From Poriferisodalis sp965204125 (GTDB taxonomy: Bacteria; Actinomycetota; Acidimicrobiia; Acidimicrobiales; Poriferisodalaceae): a DNA stretch of 64,000 nt. Within the stretch, counting starts at the first letter, position 1; every line of letters begins with the position of its first letter. Of this stretch, positions 42,789-51,688 are shown in pieces. The stretch lies in contig NZ_OZ241968.1 in assembly GCF_965204125.1 (NCBI RefSeq), positions 2,480,001-2,544,000 on the forward strand. Reading direction: 5' to 3'. The notes under the pieces were generated by a model that was given only the letters and a program-made list of their open reading frames with translations, was not told the origin of the DNA and did no database searches. A program made the position numbers and the translations under genes.

Positions 42789-45416
42789 ATGCGCGCTGGG
42801 GAACTGCGTGAGGCTTTCAACTCGTTCTGGGCGGAACGAGGCCACGAGGTTCGCGCCTCCGCCAGCCTGATCCCGCACGAGCCCTCGCTGCTGTTCACGG
42901 TGGCGGGCATGGTGCCGTTCATGCCGTATTTCCTCGGCGAGGAGGTGCCGCCGACGCGCCGCATGGTCACCATCCAGAAGTGCGTCCGTGCAGGCGGCAA
43001 GCACAACGATCTCGACGACATCGGCCGCACCAACCGCCACTTCACGTTCTTCGAGATGATGGGCAACTTCAGCTTCGGTGACTACTTCAAGGCCGAAGCC
43101 ATCCCGTGGGCGTGGGAGTTCGTCACCGAGGTGCTCGGACTCGAGCGGGAGAAGCTGTGGGTGACGGTGCACGTCAGCGACGACGAGGCCGCCGAGATCT
43201 GGCAGACCTCCGTCGGCGTCCCGCCTGAGCGCATCCAGCGTCTCGACAAGGACAACTGGTGGGCCGCAGGCGATGTGGGGCCGTGCGGACCCTGCAGCGA
43301 GATCTTCTACGACCTCGGGCCCGAGCTCGGTGACGGCGGCGGACCGGCGCACGGCGGCGAGGATCGCTTCGTCGAAATCTGGAACCTGGTGTTCATGCAG
43401 TTTGCGGCCGACGGCACCGGCGACATGACTCCGCTGGAAGCCCCTGGGATCGACACGGGTGCGGGCCTCGAGCGGATTCTGGCGGTGCTGCAGGGTGTGC
43501 CCGCGGCGTGGGACATCGACCTGTTCGCGCCGCTGCTGGCCGAAGCCGAGCGCATCTGCGGCAAGACCTACGGCGCCGATCCCGAGACCGATGTCTCGAT
43601 GCGCATCTTCGCCGACCACGCTCGCACGACGGCGATGCTCATCTCCGATGGCGTGTTCCCGTCCAACGAGGACCGTGGCTATGTACTGCGCCGCATCATC
43701 CGCCGTGCCGTGCGTCATGCCTGGGTGCTCGGCGTCACCGATGTCGTGATGCCGCGGCTGGTCGAGATCGTGGTGGACGTGATGGGCGACCACTACACCG
43801 ACCTGGTCAAGAACCGGCAGTTCATCGCCGATGTCGTGGCCCGCGAGGAGGAGCGTTTCCGCACCACCCTCGCCGCGGGCCAGAAGATCCTGGACGAAGC
43901 GACTTCTGGGCTTGACTCGACAGTGCTCGATTCGAACGTGCTCGACGGCGAGGTCGCCTTCCTGCTTCACGACACGCACGGTTTCCCGGTGGAGGTGACC
44001 GAGGAGATCCTCACCGAACGCGGCCTGAGCCTCAACCGCAGCGGCTTCGAAGCCGCCATGGAACGCCAGCGCGAGCGAGCACGGGCCGGCCGGGCCGGCG
44101 GCCCGACGTTCGCGGACGAGCGCTACCGGGAGATCCTGGCGCAGTTCGGGCCCACAGACTTCGTGCGGGACGCGCCGTCGGTGGCTGACGCTCGGGTGCT
44201 CGCCACCTTCGACGTACCTCCCGGCGACGGGCAGGACGATGACGGCCCGAGCGACGATCTGGTCGAGGTATTCCTCGACCGCACGCCGTTCTACGCCGAG
44301 AGCGGCGGGCAGATCGGCGACATCGGCACCATCACCGGTCCCGACGGCAGCATCGAGGTGCTCGACTGCACGTACGCGCTCGCCGACCTGCACCGCCACA
44401 TCGGGCGTGTCGTGGGCGACGGTGTCGAGGTCGGATCGCTGGCGACCGCGGCGATCGACGACGAACGCCGGGCGGCGATACGGCGCAACCACACCGGCAC
44501 GCACATCCTGCACTGGGCGCTGCGGGAGGTTCTGGGCGACCATGTCAAGCAGGCGGGCTCGCTGGTGGCGCCTGATCGCCTGCGTTTCGACTTCAGCCAC
44601 TACGAGGCGGTCAGCCGCGACCAGCTGCGCGAGATCGAGCGTGTCGCCAACGCCGAGATCATCGCCAATGGCCGCTGCCGCCACTACGAGACCTCGATGG
44701 GCCACGCGCAGGCCATCGGCGCCATCGCCTTCTTCGGCGACAAGTACGGCGACGTGGTGCGGGTGCTCGAAGCGGGCGAGCACTCCACGGAGCTGTGCGG
44801 CGGCACCCACGTGGCTGCGCTCGGCGACATCGGGCATCTGCGCATCGTCTCGGAAGCGAGCATCGGCTCGAACATGCGCCGCATCGAGGCGGTCACCGGT
44901 CTCGCGACCGTCGATCGGCTGGCCGACGCCGAAGACACGCTGGACTCGCTGGCCGAGATGCTGAATGCGCAGCCCGACGAGATCGCCTCAGCGGTGCAGC
45001 GGCGACTGGACGAGACCAAGGAACTGCGCCGCCAGGTGCGAGACCTGCAGCGGTCCATGGCCGCGTCACGCGCCGACGAGCTGGCGGCCGGGGCCGATGA
45101 CGGCGTCGTCGTCGCCGATCTCGGCGACCTCGAACGCGACTCGCTGCGCGACTTGGCAGTGTCGGTGCGCGACCGTGCCGGCATTCGCGCCGTGGTGCTG
45201 GCCTCTGCGCCGGCTGCCGGGGGAGTGGCGCTGGTTGCAGCGGTCGATCCAGCCGGCGATCTGTCTGCGGGCGATCTGCTGCGCGACGCGGCTCGCACCG
45301 TCGGCGGCGGCTTCGGTGCCAAGGGCGACCCGCCGCTGGTCGTGGCGGGCGGCCGCAACCCTGACGGCATCGGAGACGCCCTGGCCCAGGCCCGGGCGGC
45401 AGCACTGGGGGAGTGA
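42789..45416 (+). CDS. alaS: Alanyl-tRNA synthetase
   Basis: Charges tRNA-Ala, 875 residues. The catalytic core starts LREAFNSFWAERGHEV and has RMVTIQKCVRAGGKHNDLDDIGRT and WNLVFMQF. The editing domain is visible through the metal site residues in HTGTHILHWALREVLGDHVKQAGSLV and STELCGGTHVAALGDIG. The C-Ala domain with Gly-rich GGGFGAKGDPPLVVAGG ends the protein. The ATG at 42789 matches the family start. Confidence 0.97.
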   Translation: MRAGELREAFNSFWAERGHEVRASASLIPHEPSLLFTVAGMVPFMPYFLGEEVPPTRRMVTIQKCVRAGGKHNDLDDIGRTNRHFTFFEMMGNFSFGDYFKAEAIPWAWEFVTEVLGLEREKLWVTVHVSDDEAAEIWQTSVGVPPERIQRLDKDNWWAAGDVGPCGPCSEIFYDLGPELGDGGGPAHGGEDRFVEIWNLVFMQFAADGTGDMTPLEAPGIDTGAGLERILAVLQGVPAAWDIDLFAPLLAEAERICGKTYGADPETDVSMRIFADHARTTAMLISDGVFPSNEDRGYVLRRIIRRAVRHAWVLGVTDVVMPRLVEIVVDVMGDHYTDLVKNRQFIADVVAREEERFRTTLAAGQKILDEATSGLDSTVLDSNVLDGEVAFLLHDTHGFPVEVTEEILTERGLSLNRSGFEAAMERQRERARAGRAGGPTFADERYREILAQFGPTDFVRDAPSVADARVLATFDVPPGDGQDDDGPSDDLVEVFLDRTPFYAESGGQIGDIGTITGPDGSIEVLDCTYALADLHRHIGRVVGDGVEVGSLATAAIDDERRAAIRRNHTGTHILHWALREVLGDHVKQAGSLVAPDRLRFDFSHYEAVSRDQLREIERVANAEIIANGRCRHYETSMGHAQAIGAIAFFGDKYGDVVRVLEAGEHSTELCGGTHVAALGDIGHLRIVSEASIGSNMRRIEAVTGLATVDRLADAEDTLDSLAEMLNAQPDEIASAVQRRLDETKELRRQVRDLQRSMAASRADELAAGADDGVVVADLGDLERDSLRDLAVSVRDRAGIRAVVLASAPAAGGVALVAAVDPAGDLSAGDLLRDAARTVGGGFGAKGDPPLVVAGGRNPDGIGDALAQARAAALGE

Positions 45417-45850
45417 ATGGGGCGCCGGGCCCGATGATGCGGGCTGTCGGCGTGGATCTGGGTTCGGTGCGCATAGGCGTGGCCATCGCGCCGGCCGATG
45501 CTGCGGTGGCAGTGCCCTACGAAGTCCTCGAACGCAGCGGCGAGCGTGCCCGAGACCACGAAGCACTCGCAGGTATGGTCGCTGACGTGGGTGCGGAGGT
45601 GGTCGTGATCGGCCTGCCGACTTCGCTCGACGGCAGCGAAGGACCGGCTGCGGTGAGTGTGCGAGCCGAGGCCGGCGAGATAGCGGCGGCGCTCGACGTG
45701 CCGGTGGTCTTGCACGACGAGCGCTACACGACCGTGAGCGCGGAGCGCATCCTTTCCGAACAAGGCGTGCGCGGCCCCGCTCGCCGCAAGGTCATCGACA
45801 AGGTGGCGGCCGCGGTCATCCTGCAGTCGTGGCTCGACGCGCGTGACTGA
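45413..45850 (+). CDS. ruvX: RuvX/YqgF-family Holliday junction resolvase-like nuclease
   Basis: RNase H-fold nuclease of the YqgF family, implicated in rRNA processing and called a putative Holliday junction resolvase. Motifs: AVGVDLGSVRIGVA with the first Asp, VVIGLPTSLDGSEG, and HDERYTTVSAERIL. Length 145. GTG 45413 overlaps the alaS stop; ATG 45434 or 45437 would remove seven or eight N-terminal residues and fits the family start equally well. Confidence 0.92.
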   Translation: MNGAPGPMMRAVGVDLGSVRIGVAIAPADAAVAVPYEVLERSGERARDHEALAGMVADVGAEVVVIGLPTSLDGSEGPAAVSVRAEAGEIAAALDVPVVLHDERYTTVSAERILSEQGVRGPARRKVIDKVAAAVILQSWLDARD

Positions 45851-47162
45851 CATTCTCGATGAGCCATCGCCGCCGTCGCGCCGGCGCAAGCTGTCGGATC
45901 GGCTTGTCGGCGCGTTGGGAATCGGCGCAGGAGACACGCCGACCGAGGCCGAACCCGGAATCACCACGTCGCCGCAGCGGGCGCGACCGGTCCGACGCGC
46001 AGTGGCCCCGCGCCCCGAACAGCCATCGGCCAGCGGTGCGACCGCCCCACGGGCCGAAGGCCGTCGCGGGGTCGACTACGAAGTGGTCAGCACTCGGCGA
46101 GGTCCGGGCACGTGGGGAGCGTTGCTGATTCTCGTGGTGCTCGGCCTCGTCGCCTGGATGGTGGGCAGCCGCGGCTACCGCTGGGTGAGCGAACAGCTCG
46201 ACCCGCCCGGCGAACCCACCGGCGAGATCGTGCTGACGCTGCCGCCCGGATCGAGCACAGCGAGCATCTCAGATCTGCTCGGCGAGCACGGAGTGGTTCC
46301 CAGCTCGCGGGCCTACGAGTGGTACGTGAGATTAAGAGGCGGCCCGGCGTTCCAAGCCGGGGAGTACAGGTTCCAGTCCAACTCGTCGGTGTGGGAGACC
46401 ATGGCAGTGCTCGAAGCCGGGCCGAGCCGCGTTGCCCAAGCCGCCCAGCAGCCGCTCACCATTCCCGAAGGCCTGACGGTGGCACAGATGGCCGCGCTGC
46501 TCGACGAGGTGCAGGGCCTGAGCTTCAGCGGCAGGGACTTCCTCGAGGCCATCCGGGAGCGGCCCGTGCTCTCGCTGGTTGCGCCAGCGCCTCGGGTGCT
46601 GCCCGACGGGGTCATCGAACCGGCGGAGGGACAGCTCTTTGCCGACACCTACTTCTTCGACTCTCAGACGAGCGCCGAGCAGCTTGTCGCGCTGATGGTC
46701 GACCGGCTCGATGCGGTGCTGACCGATCTTGGCTACGACGATGCCCCCCGGCGTGTGGGACTGACGCCGTATGAGGCGCTGATCGTGGCGAGCATGATCG
46801 AGCGGGAGGCCCAGCGGCCCGAGGACCGTGCCAAGGTGGCGCGGGTGATCTACAACCGGCTGGCGCGGGGCTGGTCGCTCGGCCTCGACGCCACCGTCGT
46901 CTACGTGGTGGGCGACAGCGAGCTGACCGCGGAGCTGCTGGCAGTCAACTCGCCGTACAACACTCGGGTGCTCGTGGGGCTGCCGCCCACGCCGATCGCC
47001 TCGCCAGGAGGTGCCTCGCTCGAGGCCGCGTTGAACCCGGAGGACGGTCCCTGGATGTACTTCGTGCTGACGTCTCCCGACGGCACGCTGTCGTTCTCGG
47101 TGACCGACGAGGAGTTCCAGCGCGACAAGGCGGTGTGCCAAGAGCTGGGACTGTGCGGTTGA
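45843..47162 (+). CDS. mltG: Endolytic murein transglycosylase MltG
   Basis: Membrane-anchored enzyme that cuts nascent peptidoglycan strands. A long Arg/Pro-rich cytoplasmic N-terminus (about 90 residues) precedes a membrane helix (WGALLILVVLGLVAWMVG), then the YceG domain with LTIPEGLTV and the catalytic region ASMIEREAQRPEDRAKVARVIYNRL followed by YNTRVLVGLPPTPIASPGGASL. 439 residues. The start overlaps ruvX by 8 bp. Confidence 0.94.
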   Translation: MTDILDEPSPPSRRRKLSDRLVGALGIGAGDTPTEAEPGITTSPQRARPVRRAVAPRPEQPSASGATAPRAEGRRGVDYEVVSTRRGPGTWGALLILVVLGLVAWMVGSRGYRWVSEQLDPPGEPTGEIVLTLPPGSSTASISDLLGEHGVVPSSRAYEWYVRLRGGPAFQAGEYRFQSNSSVWETMAVLEAGPSRVAQAAQQPLTIPEGLTVAQMAALLDEVQGLSFSGRDFLEAIRERPVLSLVAPAPRVLPDGVIEPAEGQLFADTYFFDSQTSAEQLVALMVDRLDAVLTDLGYDDAPRRVGLTPYEALIVASMIEREAQRPEDRAKVARVIYNRLARGWSLGLDATVVYVVGDSELTAELLAVNSPYNTRVLVGLPPTPIASPGGASLEAALNPEDGPWMYFVLTSPDGTLSFSVTDEEFQRDKAVCQELGLCG

Positions 47163-47247
47163 AAAAGCTCGGCACTCTGCACAGGTCGCTCACATAGTGT
47201 CGGAGCGTGGTCATGCCTCGCGGGCAGTCGGGCGGGAGTGGGGGCCG

Positions 47248-48120
47248 ATGATCGTTCCAACTGGCGGCACCCGGGTTGCAGGAGTCATCGGCGATCCTGT
47301 GCGGCACTCGCTCAGCCCGGCGCTGCACAACGCCGCGTTCGCCGAGCTGGGCCTGGACTGGACGTACCTGGCATTCGAGGTGCCCGCCGGCCAGGGCGCC
47401 GATGCCGTGGCCGCGATGCGGGCGCTCGGCATCGAGGGCCTGTCGGTGACCATGCCGCACAAGGACACTGTGGCGGCTGCGGTTGACGAGCTGTCGCCCG
47501 CGGCAGCGCTGCTCGGTGCCGTGAACTGCGTGCGCCGGGACGGCGACCGGTTGATCGGCGAGAACACCGATGGCGCCGGATTCTTGCGCTCGCTGCGCAC
47601 GCAGGCAGGGGTCGACCCAGCAGGGCTGCGCATAGTCGTGCTGGGGGCTGGCGGCGCGGCGCGGGCGGTGATCGTTGCCTTGGCGGCCGAGGGGGCGCTG
47701 GTGACGGTGGTGAACCGCTCACCAGATGCGGCGGCACGGGCTGCGGCACTGGGTGTGCCGGCGGGCGGCGCAGCAATCGCGGTATCGGGCGGATTTTCGG
47801 GTTCGGTGGCAGTCGGAGGCCCTGCAGCGGTGCGCGACGCCGATGTGGTGGTGAATGCCACACCGCTCGGCATGACTGAAGGTGATCCTCTGCCGGTTGA
47901 TCCGGCGCTGTTGAGCGACAGCCAGCTCGTGGTCGACCTCATCTACCGGCCTGAGCGGACATCGCTGCTCGACGCGGCCGCCCAGGCAGGTGCGACGACC
48001 CTGAACGGCGTCGGCATGCTCTTGTATCAAGCCGCAGAGCAATTCACGATGTGGACCGGACACGACGCTCCCGTCGACGCGATGGCAGAGGCTGTCAGCC
48101 TCGACCTCGCCGTTTCGTAA
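47248..48120 (+). CDS. aroE: Shikimate dehydrogenase
   Basis: NADP-dependent step of the shikimate pathway (3-dehydroshikimate to shikimate), 290 residues. Motifs: GDPVRHSLSPALHNAAF, LSVTMPHKDTV with the catalytic Lys, NTDGAGFL, and the Rossmann loop VLGAGGAARAV. C-terminal NGVGMLLYQAAEQFTMWTG is typical. ATG 47248 follows GGGAGTGGGGG; an upstream GTG (47197) would add 17 residues. Confidence 0.95.
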   Translation: MIVPTGGTRVAGVIGDPVRHSLSPALHNAAFAELGLDWTYLAFEVPAGQGADAVAAMRALGIEGLSVTMPHKDTVAAAVDELSPAAALLGAVNCVRRDGDRLIGENTDGAGFLRSLRTQAGVDPAGLRIVVLGAGGAARAVIVALAAEGALVTVVNRSPDAAARAAALGVPAGGAAIAVSGGFSGSVAVGGPAAVRDADVVVNATPLGMTEGDPLPVDPALLSDSQLVVDLIYRPERTSLLDAAAQAGATTLNGVGMLLYQAAEQFTMWTGHDAPVDAMAEAVSLDLAVS

Positions 48121-48168
48121 CCCGAGGGCTCCACCCAGCGTGCGGCAGTCATCCTCAGCGAGGGCTGC

Positions 48169-48840
48169 GTGATGGTCACCCAGGTGGGACCGAGTCTTGT
48201 CGCCGGTGCGGTCGCCGGACTGGGCGGCGCTGCGGCAGGTGCCGCGGCAGTTCGCTGCGCGAAGCGCTGCTTCGACGTCCACCTGCAGCCTGCATTGACG
48301 ATGGCGGCGTGCACGGCGACAGGCGCGGTGCTGGCGCTGCGGATCGGCGCCCACCCATATCTCGCCCCGCTGCTGGCATTCGGCTGGGCCGGCGTGATCA
48401 TTTCCGCGGTCGACCTGCGTACTCATTTGATCCCGACACGCTTGCTGCAAGCCTGCGCTGCCGTCGCGGTCCCGCTGGTGTGCGCGGCTGCCGTGCTCGA
48501 TGGCGGCTCCGCAGGTCTGGCGGGCGCGTCGGCCGCGGCAGCCATCGGAGCAGCGCTCGGCTGGGGGGCGATGCACGTCATCTGGCGAGCTGCGCGTGGC
48601 GGGCTCGGTTATGGAGATGTGAGGCTTGGCGGCTACCTCGGCCTGCACCTCGGCCTCGGCGGGCTCTCGGCCGTGTGGGCAGGGCTGCTTGCGGGCTTCG
48701 CTATCGCCGCCGTCGTCGGCGCTGTCGGGGTGGTCGCGTTGGGCCGGAGCACCGACCACCGGTTCGCCCTCGGACCGTCTCTGGTTGCCGGTGCGCTCGC
48801 CGCCGCGTGGTGGTTCATGCCGCCGGGCCTCGCCGCCTGA
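48169..48840 (+). CDS. Prepilin peptidase, A24 family (second copy)
   Basis: Membrane aspartyl protease for prepilins, 223 residues with about seven hydrophobic segments. The catalytic aspartates are in VDLRTH (about D82) and GYGDVRLG (about D150). It lacks the cysteine-containing methylase region of full PilD. It sits between aroE and aroB, an unusual place for a pilus gene but one seen for pilD-like genes in some actinobacteria. It may process the pilins of the Tad locus at 53-63 kb. GTG 48169 or ATG 48172 start. Confidence 0.88.
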   Translation: MMVTQVGPSLVAGAVAGLGGAAAGAAAVRCAKRCFDVHLQPALTMAACTATGAVLALRIGAHPYLAPLLAFGWAGVIISAVDLRTHLIPTRLLQACAAVAVPLVCAAAVLDGGSAGLAGASAAAAIGAALGWGAMHVIWRAARGGLGYGDVRLGGYLGLHLGLGGLSAVWAGLLAGFAIAAVVGAVGVVALGRSTDHRFALGPSLVAGALAAAWWFMPPGLAA

Positions 48841-48942
48841 GCACGTCGCAGTCCCCATTGCTCGCTGTCTGCCAGAAGTCCGCTGCGCGCTGAGGCGTCC
48901 TCGCAGGGAGCCAGCCAGGATGCGTCGGTACCCTCGCAACCG

Positions 48943-50028
48943 ATGTCGGGCACTATCCGCGTCGATGTTCCGCTGGGCGACCGCTCCTACCCCGTGCTGG
49001 TCGGCGCTGGAGCGCGCCACGAGCTCGCCACGGTCCTGCGCGAGTCGAAGCTGACCGCCGGGGCCCAGCGCGCCGCGGTGGTCACCCAGCCAGGCATCGG
49101 CGTCGAGATGGATCCGGGCATCGGTTTCGAGACCTTCGAGATTCCCGACGGTGAGCAAGCCAAGGAGTTGTCGACCGTGGGCGAGCTGTGCAGCGCGTTC
49201 ACCCGCTTCGGCCTCACCCGCCGTGACGTGGTGGTGGGTGTCGGGGGAGGCGTCGTCACCGACGTGGCCGGCTTCGCGGCCGCCGTGTACCACCGCGGCG
49301 TCGCGGCGGTACACGTCCCGACCACGCTGCTGGGCCAGATCGACGCTGCCGTGGGCGGCAAGACGGGTGTCAACCTTGCTGAGGGCAAGAACCTCGTGGG
49401 GGCCTTCTGGCAGCCCGCAGCCGTACTGTGCGACACCGAGGTGCTCGACACGCTGCCCGAGCGCGAGCTGCGCGCCGGCTACGGCGAGCTGGCCAAGTAC
49501 CACTTCATCGGCTGCACACCGCAGGCCGCGCGTCTCGTCGGCTCCCACCCGTCGCTCGCGCAGCGCCTGAAGGGCGGCGAACCGCTCAGCTCGCTCGAAG
49601 GGGCAGAACTGGTGGCTGCGTGCGTCGCCATCAAGGCCGAAGTGGTGGCTTCCGACGAAACCGAGAGCGGCCGCCGGGCGTTGCTGAACTACGGGCACAC
49701 GCTGGGGCATGCGCTGGAGATCGCCGGGCGGTTCGACCTGCGTCATGGCGAGGCGGTGGCCATCGGCCTGCGCTACGCGGCCGTGGTAGCTCGCCTGCTC
49801 GGGCGCATCGACGACGATCGTGTGGCTGAGCATGAGCGCGTGCTCGTCGCCTACGGGTTGCGTGCGAGCCTGCCCGACGGCATCGATCACGACGAGATCA
49901 TCGAGCTGTTCGGCCGCGACAAGAAGGCTGCCGGGGGCATCACGTTCGTCCTCGACGGTCCCGACGGCCTCGAAGTGGTGCCCGACATCGATCCGGGCGT
50001 ACTTCGAAACGCGCTCGAGCGGATGTGA
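48943..50028 (+). CDS. aroB: 3-dehydroquinate synthase
   Basis: Second step of the shikimate pathway, NAD- and metal-dependent, 361 residues. Motifs: VVGVGGGVVTDVAGFAAAVYHRG, PTTLLGQIDAAVGGKTGVN, and the zinc-ligand region NYGHTLGHALE with HGEAVAIGLR. ATG 48943. The stop overlaps the aroQ start. Confidence 0.97.
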   Translation: MSGTIRVDVPLGDRSYPVLVGAGARHELATVLRESKLTAGAQRAAVVTQPGIGVEMDPGIGFETFEIPDGEQAKELSTVGELCSAFTRFGLTRRDVVVGVGGGVVTDVAGFAAAVYHRGVAAVHVPTTLLGQIDAAVGGKTGVNLAEGKNLVGAFWQPAAVLCDTEVLDTLPERELRAGYGELAKYHFIGCTPQAARLVGSHPSLAQRLKGGEPLSSLEGAELVAACVAIKAEVVASDETESGRRALLNYGHTLGHALEIAGRFDLRHGEAVAIGLRYAAVVARLLGRIDDDRVAEHERVLVAYGLRASLPDGIDHDEIIELFGRDKKAAGGITFVLDGPDGLEVVPDIDPGVLRNALERM

Positions 50029-50525
50029 GTGCAGCTATGCCTCGCCACGTCGTGCTGCTGCTGTCAGGCCCGAACCTGAACCTCTTGGGCACCCGCCAGC
50101 CCGAGATCTACGGCACCGAGACGCTGCTCGATCACGTGCGCGCGGCCCGTCGAGCCGCGACCGAGCGCGGTTGGGATCTCGAGCACCGCCAGAGCAACCA
50201 CGAGGGGGAACTGGTCGATGCAGTGCATGCCGGCATCGGCCGGGTGGAGGCGATCGTGGTGAACCCCGGCGCGCTCACCCACTACGGCTGGTCGCTGCAC
50301 GATGCGCTTGCCGCATTCGAGGGCCCGATCGTGGAGCTGCACCTGTCCGAGCCCCGCGAGCGCGAGCCATGGCGGCATCTGTCGGTGGTGGAGCCGCTAG
50401 CCGCTGGACGGGTGGCGGGAGAGGGCGGCGCCGGCTACCCGCGAGCAGTCGCCCTGGCCATCGATGCGGCGCTCGCCACTGCCGACACCCCCGATACCGG
50501 CGACCAGGCCGACCAGCCATCGTGA
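50025..50525 (+). CDS. aroQ: Type II 3-dehydroquinate dehydratase
   Basis: Third step of the shikimate pathway by the dodecameric type II enzyme. Motifs: LLSGPNLNLLGTRQPEIYG with catalytic Tyr, RQSNHEGELVD, VVNPGALTHYGWSLHDAL and VELHLSEPREREPWRH. 166 residues. GTG 50025 overlaps the aroB stop; ATG 50037 is an alternative start. Confidence 0.95.
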   Translation: MSAAMPRHVVLLLSGPNLNLLGTRQPEIYGTETLLDHVRAARRAATERGWDLEHRQSNHEGELVDAVHAGIGRVEAIVVNPGALTHYGWSLHDALAAFEGPIVELHLSEPREREPWRHLSVVEPLAAGRVAGEGGAGYPRAVALAIDAALATADTPDTGDQADQPS

Positions 50526-50606
50526 TGCCCTGCCGTGACGGCGGGCCGTGCTTGTACCGTCCCGCTGCGAACCTGCAAGCACCCGGGCTGACCGCGAGGC
50601 GTTGAC

Positions 50607-51173
50607 ATGGCCATCTCCACCGCCGACTTCCGCAACGGCATGACGCTCGATCTCGCCGACGGGCTGTTCCAGCTCACCGAGTTCCAACACGTCAAGCCGG
50701 GCAAGGGCGGCGCGTTCGTGCGCACCACGCTGAAGAACGTCCGCACCGGCGCCACGCTGGAGCGCACGTTCCGGGCGGGCGAGCGCATGGAGCGCGCGGT
50801 CATCGACCAGCGCGACATGCAGTATCTGTACGCCGACGGCGACTCGCTGGTGTTCATGGACACCGACAGCTACGAGCAGCTCCCGGTCAGTCGCACGGCG
50901 GCCGGCAGCGCCACGAATTTCCTGGTGGAGGGCGAGATGGCCACGGTGGTGCGCCACGGCGACGAGGTGCTGGGCGTGGAGTTGCCCGCATCGGTGGTGC
51001 TGGAGGTGGCCGACACCGACCCCGGCGTGCAGGGCGACCGGGTGTCGGGTGCGCGCAAGCCGGCCACGATGTCCACCGGATTGGTGGTGCAGGTGCCGCT
51101 GTTCATTGAGACCGGCGAGCGGCTGAAGGTCGACACCCGCAGCGGCGACTACATCGAGCGGGCCCGCGGCTGA
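50607..51173 (+). CDS. efp: Translation elongation factor P
   Basis: Relieves ribosome stalling at polyproline sequences, 188 residues. The KOW-like N-terminal domain has the modification loop near KPGKGGAFVRTTLKN, with Lys in the conserved position. OB domains follow, ending VDTRSGDYIERARG as in most EF-P. The Pro-rich tails of the Tad ATPases in this genome make this factor locally relevant. ATG 50607; a 7-bp inverted repeat (50548-50554 and 50576-50582) lies in the leader. Confidence 0.96.
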   Translation: MAISTADFRNGMTLDLADGLFQLTEFQHVKPGKGGAFVRTTLKNVRTGATLERTFRAGERMERAVIDQRDMQYLYADGDSLVFMDTDSYEQLPVSRTAAGSATNFLVEGEMATVVRHGDEVLGVELPASVVLEVADTDPGVQGDRVSGARKPATMSTGLVVQVPLFIETGERLKVDTRSGDYIERARG

Positions 51174-51211
51174 CGCCGCCGGGTCGCCGATACGGGCTCG
51201 AGCCCACTGCC

Positions 51212-51634
51212 ATGAGCCGCCCGAGCGACCCCTTCGCCGCTCCCGACGAGCCGACCCGCCGCCGAGAGGCGCGCCAGCGCTCGGTGGAGCTGCTGTACGA
51301 GGCCGAGATGAAGTCGTGCGAGCTGGCCGATGTGCTTGCCGAGCAGGTCAGCGATGTGGACCCGTTCGCGCTCGAGCTGGCCACCGGCGTCGCCGCCCAG
51401 CGCGAGGCGCTGACCCAGCGGCTCGCCGAGCTGCTGAACGTGGGCTGGACGCCCGAGCGCCTCGGTGCGTGCGACCGGCTGATCCTGCTGCAAGGCCTCT
51501 TCGAGCTCGAACGAGGGGCAGCCCCCGCAGCGGTGGTCATCAACGAAGCCGTCGAGCTGGCACACCAGCTGGGCGCCACCGATCGCAGCGGCGCCCTGGT
51601 GAACGGCGTTTTGGCGGCTGCCGACGCCCGGTGA
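51212..51634 (+). CDS. nusB: Transcription antitermination factor NusB
   Basis: All-helical RNA-binding factor for rRNA antitermination, 140 residues. Motifs: RREARQRSVELLYEAEM and the C-terminal AAVVINEAVELAHQLGATDRSGALVNGVL. Follows efp as in other actinobacteria, 38 bp downstream. Confidence 0.94.
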   Translation: MSRPSDPFAAPDEPTRRREARQRSVELLYEAEMKSCELADVLAEQVSDVDPFALELATGVAAQREALTQRLAELLNVGWTPERLGACDRLILLQGLFELERGAAPAAVVINEAVELAHQLGATDRSGALVNGVLAAADAR

Positions 51635-51688
51635 CCAACACAACGTGGGCGATCAGTTCATCGACAGCCCGATCGTGACGGTGGCGGC

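Noticed and set aside
39665..44837. Very long open frames on the minus strand opposite hisS, aspS and alaS (up to about 1000 codons)
   Set aside because: They are antisense to genes with full-length family matches; the translations are Arg/His/Ala-rich without domains, the usual effect of high GC at third positions.
47719..49890. 723-codon minus-strand frame opposite aroE, the prepilin peptidase and aroB
   Set aside because: It spans three clear plus-strand genes and has low-complexity composition.
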